DNA of 64,000 nucleotides from contig CAUUDW010000001.1 in NCBI GenBank assembly GCA_963544155.1, forward strand, positions 55,974 through 119,973, in the 5' to 3' direction. The position numbers were made by a program, and so were the translations under genes. Of the stretch, positions 58,848-64,000 are shown one piece after another; positions within the stretch are counted from its first letter, which is position 1; each line of letters opens with the position of its first letter. This stretch comes from Nanoperiomorbus sp963544155 (GTDB lineage: Bacteria > Patescibacteriota > Saccharimonadia > Saccharimonadales > Saccharimonadaceae). The notes under the pieces are model-generated. The model was not told the origin of the DNA. It saw nothing but the letters and a program-made list of their open reading frames with translations, and did not search any database.

Positions 58848-59970
58848 CTACCCGGTAGGCGAAGTGCCGGTCTTTAGCGTGGCACAAGCGGTAGCGACCT
58901 TTAATCAGATCCTTGATACGGCAGTACCGCTGGTGGAAGTGATCGGTGAAGTGGCTAACTTTAAGGTCAATCAGGGTAAGTGGGTTTTCTTCGACTTGAA
59001 AGACCAGGAATGCCTACTGAGCTGCTTCATGCCGGTTTATCAGCTGAGGGTAGCAGTCGAGGATGGTATGCAGGTGCAGGTACTGGCTCGCCCCAACGTG
59101 ACTAAGTGGGGCAAGTTCTCGCTGACTGTTCAGTCGATTCGCCCCGTAGGTAAGGGGTCCATCAAAAAGTCGTTTGAGCTATTACGCTGCAAGCTGGCGG
59201 GTGAGGGGCTGTTTGATGACGAGCGTAAACGGACTCTGCCATATTTGCCACAGCACATCGGGGTGATTTCTTCGGTTGATGCGGCCGGCTACCGGGACTT
59301 TATCAAAATCATCACAGCCAGGCTGGGCGGACTGCGGATCGACGTTATCTCGACCTTGGTTCAGGGTGCTGAGGCGCCTGATCAGATCATCGCTGCTATC
59401 CGGCAGTTTAATCAGCTGGCTGATCCGCCCGAAGTACTGGCAATCATCCGCGGGGGCGGTTCACGGGATGACCTGGTAGCGTTTGACGACGAGCGGCTAG
59501 TCCGGGCCATTGCTGCTTCTCGCATCCCGACCATCGTCGGGGTAGGGCACGAGATCGACACCACTCTGGCTGATCTAGTGGCAGACCGGCGAGCCTCGAC
59601 ACCGTCCAATGCCGCTGAGGTGCTAGTACCCGACCGGCAGGAGCTGATGACTCAGCTGGAGGGGCGGCTGTCGTATATGACACAAGCAGTGACGCATCAA
59701 CTGGCTACTCAGAGGACGGCGCTAGCTAGCACAGCAGAGCGTCTAGGTGAGCTGATTAGATATCAATTGCAGGTGGAGCAGAACCGGCTCGGTAGCCTCA
59801 AGCAAGCTCTACAAGCCTATGATCCGCAGGCCGTGCTGAGACGGGGCTATGCTATGCTTTGGGATCGTGGTCACCACCTGGCTAAACAATTTAAGACCGG
59901 TGATAAGCTGCTGATTGAGACGACGGATAAATTAATCAAGACGGAGGTACGAGATGTCCAAGCCAAGTAA
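58831..59970 (+). CDS. xseA: exodeoxyribonuclease VII large subunit
   Basis: Degrades single-stranded DNA in mismatch and damage repair. The 379-aa protein (456 in E. coli) has an N-terminal OB-fold ('LVEVIGEVANFKVNQGKWVFFDLKD') and the catalytic domain with 'PQHIGVISSVDAAGYRDFI', 'AIIRGGGSRDDLVAFDDERLVRAI' and 'VGVGHEIDTTLADLVADRRASTPSNAAE'. The C-terminal coiled coil is shortened. It overlaps the genes on both sides. Confidence 0.95.
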   Translation: MSPETSYPVGEVPVFSVAQAVATFNQILDTAVPLVEVIGEVANFKVNQGKWVFFDLKDQECLLSCFMPVYQLRVAVEDGMQVQVLARPNVTKWGKFSLTVQSIRPVGKGSIKKSFELLRCKLAGEGLFDDERKRTLPYLPQHIGVISSVDAAGYRDFIKIITARLGGLRIDVISTLVQGAEAPDQIIAAIRQFNQLADPPEVLAIIRGGGSRDDLVAFDDERLVRAIAASRIPTIVGVGHEIDTTLADLVADRRASTPSNAAEVLVPDRQELMTQLEGRLSYMTQAVTHQLATQRTALASTAERLGELIRYQLQVEQNRLGSLKQALQAYDPQAVLRRGYAMLWDRGHHLAKQFKTGDKLLIETTDKLIKTEVRDVQAK

Positions 59971-60193
59971 ATCAACTAAGACCGATACTTCTTCGGCTAG
60001 CTTGAAAGATCTGATGGCTCGGCTGAACGAGATCGTCGGGTGGTTTGGTGGAGAGGACATTGACCTGGAGCAAGCGACAGCTAAGTACGACGAAGGTATG
60101 GCGCTGGTGGAACAGATTAAAGAGCGACTTGCTCAGACGGAGAGCCGGATCAATCAGATCATGCTACAATACGACAGTCAAAATAAGCATTAA
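59954..60193 (+). CDS. xseB: exodeoxyribonuclease VII small subunit
   Basis: The 79-aa helical partner of XseA: 'KDLMARLNEIVGWFGGEDIDLEQATAKYDEGMALVEQIKERLAQ' region, residues about 18-62, is the XseB signature. Overlaps xseA by 17 bp, so the subunits are translationally coupled. Confidence 0.94.
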   Translation: MSKPSKSTKTDTSSASLKDLMARLNEIVGWFGGEDIDLEQATAKYDEGMALVEQIKERLAQTESRINQIMLQYDSQNKH

Positions 60194-60212
60194 GAGATAG
60201 CGGGAAAGACTA

Positions 60213-61103
60213 ATGAAATTAGAGCTAAGCAATATCCGTAAGAGATTTGGCGACAAGCAAGTGCTGAAGGGTGTGTCGTTTAAGACTGAGAGCGGTAAAG
60301 CCTTTGGCTTGCTGGGGCGCAATGGCGCAGGTAAGACTACGACGATCCGCATCTTGATGGATGTCTTCTCGGCAGACCGGGGTGAAGTGCTGGTTGATGG
60401 TGATCCGACTGAATACAAATTTATCCGGATGGGCTATCTGCCGGAGGAGCGAGGGTTGTACCCGAAGAAGAAAATTATTGATCAGCTGGTTTACTTCGCT
60501 ATGCTCAAGGGCATGACGAAGCGTCAGGCGGTGGAGTCGGTTGATATCTGGCTGAAGCGCTTGGGGATGAGTCAATTTCGGAACAAACGGCTGGGGACGC
60601 TGTCTAAAGGCAACCAGCAGAAGATTCAGCTAATCACCGCCCTGGCGCACGATCCGGACGTCATCATCCTGGATGAGCCTTTTACCGGGCTGGATCCGGT
60701 CAATGCTGAGGCGCTCAAGGAGATCGTCCGGAGTGAGATTGCTCGGGACAAGATAGTGATCTTTTCGAGCCATCAGATGAACTACGTCGAGGAATTCTGT
60801 GACCATATCGCCATCCTGAACGGCGGCAAGATCGTCTTAAACGGCGACCTCAAGGCGATCAAGCGAGACTATCCCCGCAATCGGCTGATCGTCAGCTCCG
60901 GTCAGTCAGACGAAATCATGGCGAAATACCGGGGTGAGAGTCAACGACTGGATCAGGATACGATTCTACTGAGCCTGGCTTCGCCTGATGATAAACAGGC
61001 GACGATGCGCCAGCTGGTGAAGAAGTGGGATATCGACGAGATTAAAGTGCGTGAGCCGTCGCTCAACGATATCTTCGTCCAGTATGCTAAGGAACAATTT
61101 TAG
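60213..61103 (+). CDS. ABC transporter ATP-binding protein (NatA/DrrA type)
   Basis: The 296-aa ATPase has Walker A GLLGRNGAGKTTTIRIL (about 33-49), Q-loop region 'GYLPEERGLYPKKK', signature LSKGNQQKIQLI, Walker B VIILDEPFTGLDPVNAE and the H-loop in 'IFSSHQMN'. The C-terminal extension (about 215-296) is the DUF4162-like domain of sodium/antibiotic exporters. The permease follows 9 bp later. Substrate unknown. Confidence 0.94.
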   Translation: MKLELSNIRKRFGDKQVLKGVSFKTESGKAFGLLGRNGAGKTTTIRILMDVFSADRGEVLVDGDPTEYKFIRMGYLPEERGLYPKKKIIDQLVYFAMLKGMTKRQAVESVDIWLKRLGMSQFRNKRLGTLSKGNQQKIQLITALAHDPDVIILDEPFTGLDPVNAEALKEIVRSEIARDKIVIFSSHQMNYVEEFCDHIAILNGGKIVLNGDLKAIKRDYPRNRLIVSSGQSDEIMAKYRGESQRLDQDTILLSLASPDDKQATMRQLVKKWDIDEIKVREPSLNDIFVQYAKEQF

Positions 61104-61112
61104 CGAGGAGCG

Positions 61113-62351
61113 ATGATGAGGCAATTTAGAACGATTCTAGGATTCGAACTACAAAATTATTTTAAGAACAAGGTCTTCGTTAGCGTGACGATCATCATCA
61201 TGCTGGCAATGGCGGGAGTGATGTTTTACCCTCGGGTAGCCTCATTCTTCACTCACGGCAATGAAGCGGGGCGGGGCGACCAACCGATTATGCTGGTGGC
61301 GACTAATTCGTCCGAGCTACCCGCCTCGACTACCGAGGCAGTCTTTCGGCGGTCTTTCCCGCATTATCAGATCAAGGTAACGACCGATCGGGTAGAGCAG
61401 GTCAAGGAGCAGGTGAAATCGGGCAAGGCGAAATACGCTCTTGTCCTCAGTGATACGTCTTACACCTACTATGTCAATGGACTGGCTATGGCGGACAGCA
61501 ATGTAGCGACGGCAAACTCGGTGGTCAAGGATTTGTATCAGCTCAAGATGTTGCGGCGTCATGGCCTCTCGGCAGAGCAGACCGGCCAAGTCATGACGGT
61601 ACAGATCAAGCCGAATGTTCAGAATCTAGGCAAGGATCAAACTAAGAACTTCTACTCAGCTTTCATCATGATCTACGCCCTATATATGGCGGTCATGACG
61701 TATGGTCAGATGGTGGCGACTAATGTAGCCAGCGAGAAGAGCTCTCGGGCGATGGAGCTGCTGACCACCAGTGCCAGCCCGGTGGCGATGATGTTTGGTA
61801 AGATTATCGCCTCGTGTCTGGCCGGGCTTGCTCAACTGGTCGGCATCTTTGGCTCAGCACTCTTATTTTATAATCTCAATCGAGCCAGCTGGCAGGGGAA
61901 TCAGATGATTAATTCTATCTTTAACATTCCGCCCGACTTGTTGCTCTACATGATCCTTTTCTTCTTGCTCGGTTTCTTCATCTACGGCATGATGTACGGG
62001 GCGGTCGGCTCGCTGGTTTCCAAGCCGGAAGATATCGGTTCGGTCGCTATGCCGATCATTCTGGTCTTCGTCATCGGCTTTGCTGTAGTGATGTCGTCGA
62101 TCGAGGATCCTAATAATGCCATCGGTATGAAGATCTGCTCCTTTATTCCTTTCACCTCGTCGATGGCGATGTTCGCTCGAATTGCCATGGGCAGTGTGTC
62201 GACCGGCGAGATCGCTCTCTCGATCGCTATCTTAGTAGTATCGACCGTGCTGATCGGTATCCTGGCGGCAAAGATTTACCGAGCAGGCGTCTTGATGTAT
62301 GGCACCAGACCAAAGCTTCGCACTATCTGGCGCTTAATTCGACAAGCCTAG
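61113..62351 (+). CDS. ABC-2 type permease (NatB-like)
   Basis: The 412-aa protein has one N-terminal membrane helix (about 20-40), a large external loop (about 45-180) and five C-terminal helices (about 188-395), the NatB/YhaP layout. 'NVASEKSSRAMELLTTSASPVAMMFGKIIAS' is the conserved ABC-2 cytoplasmic coupling segment. It pairs with the preceding ATPase as an exporter. GAGGAG Shine-Dalgarno. The end overlaps the convergent ATPase gene by 4 bp. Confidence 0.93.
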   Translation: MMRQFRTILGFELQNYFKNKVFVSVTIIIMLAMAGVMFYPRVASFFTHGNEAGRGDQPIMLVATNSSELPASTTEAVFRRSFPHYQIKVTTDRVEQVKEQVKSGKAKYALVLSDTSYTYYVNGLAMADSNVATANSVVKDLYQLKMLRRHGLSAEQTGQVMTVQIKPNVQNLGKDQTKNFYSAFIMIYALYMAVMTYGQMVATNVASEKSSRAMELLTTSASPVAMMFGKIIASCLAGLAQLVGIFGSALLFYNLNRASWQGNQMINSIFNIPPDLLLYMILFFLLGFFIYGMMYGAVGSLVSKPEDIGSVAMPIILVFVIGFAVVMSSIEDPNNAIGMKICSFIPFTSSMAMFARIAMGSVSTGEIALSIAILVVSTVLIGILAAKIYRAGVLMYGTRPKLRTIWRLIRQA

Positions 62352-63568
62352 AGTCCTGTTTGGTTCATTAAGAAATCCAGCGCATTAAGGTGGCGGATGC
62401 CGTTATTGTCGAACGAAGCTTGGTCTAGGGTGATCAGGTATTTGGGGTAGTTATCGTCAATCTGTCTCAGGGGAGATAGTTCTCGGGTGAGAGTTTCCTC
62501 GGTGGCTACGGAATATGCCACCTGATAATAGCTCAAGTCACCGCTCGGCGATTTAACCACGAAATCAACCTCCTTGTTGCCGGTTTTGCCGATATATATC
62601 TCACCACCTCGGCGCAATAGCTCCAGGTAGATCACATTCTCCAGCAGATGGCCCCTGTCGCTACCGTCTTGTCGACCGAGCAGGACCCGCCTCAAGCCCA
62701 GATCAACGGTGTAGTATTTCTCCTGCGTAGCTAGCAGCTTCTTCCCTTTAATGTCCCAACGCTCCGCCTTGTAGAGAACGAAACTATTGACTAACGCCGA
62801 CAGGTAGCCGTCGACGGTGGTATGCTTGATGCTCTGGCTGTTGGCGGTCATGGCTGTAGCTATGCTGCTGGGTGAGACGGCACTGCCTATGCTATCCAGG
62901 ATGAAGCGAACGACATTGTCGAAGTTGCGTCGGCTCTTAATCTCACGGCGAGTCATGACGTCTTTGGTAACTACGCTCTCGTAGATGCCTCGCAGGTAAT
63001 TATTGATCTGGTCGGGGATGGTCTCGATCATGCTGACTGCCTGGGGGAATGAACTGTAGTTGACGTATTGGTCGTAACGACGGCTTAGCTCGGCCGAGCC
63101 GGAGAAAGATGAGACAAATTCAGCAAATGAGAAGGGTAGGATGCTGATCTCGATATAGCGACCGGACAGTAGCGTAGCAAGCTCAGACGACTGGAGAAAA
63201 GCGTTACTGCCGGTGATGTAGATATCAATATTCTTTTTGACATAGAGGCTGTCAACCAGAACTTCGTACTCAGGGATATTCTGGACTTCGTCGAGAAAGA
63301 TATAGTTCATCCGGTCGGGAACCAGCCTATCTTCAATGTAATGGTATAGCTTGTGTCGATCAAGCAGGGGCTCATTCTCCACTTCCTCAAAGTTGAGGGC
63401 AATGATGCGCTGACTATCAATGCCACTTTCTATCAGTTCATTGCGGAAAAGCTCCAGCAGGGTAGATTTGCCGGACCGCCGGACTCCGGTAACTATTTTG
63501 ATCAGGTCTACATCCTTGAGCTGGCGCAGCTTACGTAGGTAGTCTTCTCGCTGTACTGTTTTCATCAT
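62348..63568 (-). CDS. AAA_14/DUF4143-type ATPase
   Basis: The 406-aa protein has Walker A GVRRSGKSTLLELF (about 28-41), Walker B YIFLDEVQNIPEYE and sensor-like 'DIYITGSNAFLQSSELATLLSGRYIEISILPFSFAEF'. The C-terminal DUF4143 region has 'KIGKTGNKEVDFVVK'-type sequence (here YIGKTGNKEVDFVV), reminiscent of a PD-(D/E)xK nuclease-like fold. These ATPases are widespread, often mobile or defence-linked, and of unsettled function. Adjacent ATGs at 63568 and 63565; a TGT-CATAAT box lies upstream. Confidence 0.9.
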   Translation of the reverse strand: MMKTVQREDYLRKLRQLKDVDLIKIVTGVRRSGKSTLLELFRNELIESGIDSQRIIALNFEEVENEPLLDRHKLYHYIEDRLVPDRMNYIFLDEVQNIPEYEVLVDSLYVKKNIDIYITGSNAFLQSSELATLLSGRYIEISILPFSFAEFVSSFSGSAELSRRYDQYVNYSSFPQAVSMIETIPDQINNYLRGIYESVVTKDVMTRREIKSRRNFDNVVRFILDSIGSAVSPSSIATAMTANSQSIKHTTVDGYLSALVNSFVLYKAERWDIKGKKLLATQEKYYTVDLGLRRVLLGRQDGSDRGHLLENVIYLELLRRGGEIYIGKTGNKEVDFVVKSPSGDLSYYQVAYSVATEETLTRELSPLRQIDDNYPKYLITLDQASFDNNGIRHLNALDFLMNQTGL

Positions 63569-63635
63569 TCTTGTCTTTCTTAGTCTTAGATTATGACATA
63601 AGAGGCTATTTTTGGGTAGATTTTACAGATGGTAG

Positions 63636-63669
63636 GGGCAAAACTTGTTAAAATCGACAAGTTTTGCCC
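63636..63669. promoter_or_regulatory. 13-bp perfect palindrome (operator or terminator)
   Basis: GGGCAAAACTTGT (63636-63648) and ACAAGTTTTGCCC (63657-63669) flank an 8-nt centre. An extended -10-like string TGT-TAAAAT (63646-63654) falls across the centre, so it could be an operator. It could equally be a hairpin ending a minus-strand transcript of the 204-nt element next to it; no T-run follows on that strand. Confidence 0.5.
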
Positions 63670-63703
63670 TTTGACACATGTAGCCTTGAGCTCAGGGCAG
63701 GAT

Positions 63704-63907
63704 TTGTAATTTCCCTCCACGTATAGCTCTTTGACGTACGAGTAGTACAGGTGGTCTCCTCAGGCCTGGCGACGTACAGGTCACCACGGGCAATTGCTAG
63801 CTTACTGATATATCAACAGCCTTCGTCAACCACACTGTACTACTCGTACCAATAGCGTCCATCTTCGACTGAAATTTGACTAAGTAATGAGACTGGTGAA
63901 ATTACAG
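63704..63907 (-). ncRNA. 204-nt structured element, copy B (putative ncRNA)
   Basis: The minus-strand counterpart of 16977-17180. Same length, no gaps, about 170/204 identical. The terminal inverted repeat is weaker than in copy A (one mismatch at the end and one inside), but the inner 15-bp arm is perfect here (63835-63849 with 63736-63750), where copy A has one mismatch and one G-U. The core at 63735-63788 is identical to copy A. The least similar part is the 5' third outside the arm, as expected for a structured RNA under selection. Confidence 0.7.
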
Positions 63908-64000
63908 GCATGTCAACGCTCCAGCAAAGCACTTGGTTGTCACACCAAAGGGTGTCTTTCGTCCTTCGTCTGCGTCAGTCATTTCCTGAAGACTGTGCAC
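63908..64000. other. window end, no gene supported
   Basis: Both strands have short open frames running to the edge: a plus-strand ATG at 63910, and a minus-strand frame ending in the TAA inside the element terminus. Neither resembles a known protein and 93 bp are too few to decide. Confidence 0.3.

Noticed and set aside
1..64000. tRNA, rRNA, tmRNA or CRISPR arrays
   Set aside because: No T-loop consensus in a cloverleaf context, no rRNA-like stretches and no regularly spaced repeats with unique spacers were seen by eye; a covariance-model scan would settle tRNAs.
63908..64000. Plus-strand ATG at 63910 as a new gene and minus-strand frame ending in CTGTAA
   Set aside because: Too short at the window edge and without any recognisable protein feature.

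Overview
The window looks like chromosomal DNA of a Patescibacteria/CPR bacterium, most likely Candidatus Saccharibacteria (TM7). The evidence is compact or shortened core proteins (EF-Ts of 203 aa, ProRS of 419 aa, XseA of 379 aa), a mid-range base composition by eye, and a Gram-positive-type surface toolkit (sortase, FtsEX with a CHAP hydrolase). Many secreted or single-pass surface proteins have no recognisable relatives. Both RF1 and RF2 are encoded and UGA is used as a stop, so the UGA=Gly code of SR1/Gracilibacteria does not apply. The phylum assignment is inference; no 16S gene is in the window.

Layout. 1-4020 (minus): the 5' part of a Fic protein, then fmt-def-priA. 4194-13039 (plus): a surface cluster of a 909-aa protein with 23 Pro-Pro-Asn-Thr units, a secreted DUF11-like protein with a sortase-signal-like tail, and a 1519-aa protein whose C-terminus resembles an archaeal-type CCA-adding nucleotidyltransferase. 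13088-16966: rplU, parA, parB, lepB and a polytopic membrane protein. 17241-20965 (minus): prmC, prfA, rpmE and a coiled-coil membrane protein. 21150-27052 (plus): rpsB (with a leader that can fold two ways), tsf, frr, uppS, rseP, proS, greA. The pyrH, cdsA and dxr genes usual in this run are absent. 27089-33882: a 1168-aa membrane protein with a C-terminal CHAP-like domain and two orphan proteins. 34023-41467: lysS, two M16 peptidases, murD, a LOG-family protein, prfB. 41468-46803: six tandem members of a single-pass, extracellular Cys-pair family (four full, one truncated, one broken) that carry a duplicated piece of the prfB 3' end. 47038-53255: sortase, ftsE, ftsX, a PcsB/CwlO-like hydrolase and a CtpA protease. 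53336-55309: an Eco47II-like type II restriction-modification pair. 55358-64000: a receiver protein, rpmA, a Trm11-like methyltransferase, a flippase-like protein, xseA-xseB, an ABC exporter and a DUF4143-type ATPase.

Three features cut across the gene list. First, a 204-bp element occurs twice (16977-17180 on plus, 63704-63907 on minus). The copies align without a gap at about 83% identity, including a 54-nt identical core, and share nested complementary arms, so a structured RNA or an RNA-like mobile element is likely. Second, many genes with no Shine-Dalgarno have an extended -10 box (TGN-TATAAT type) ending only 6-13 nt before the start codon, exactly 6 nt in seven cases. This implies leaderless or near-leaderless mRNAs, while genes inside operons have clear Shine-Dalgarno sites. 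Third, a family of CCAGCAG-type palindromic repeats sits in at least three intergenic regions.

Functionally the window combines core translation genes (formyl-Met processing, release factors and their methylase, ribosomal proteins, two tRNA synthetases), chromosome segregation and repair, and a large investment in cell envelope and surface proteins, as expected for an episymbiont that must attach to a host and remodel its own thin wall.
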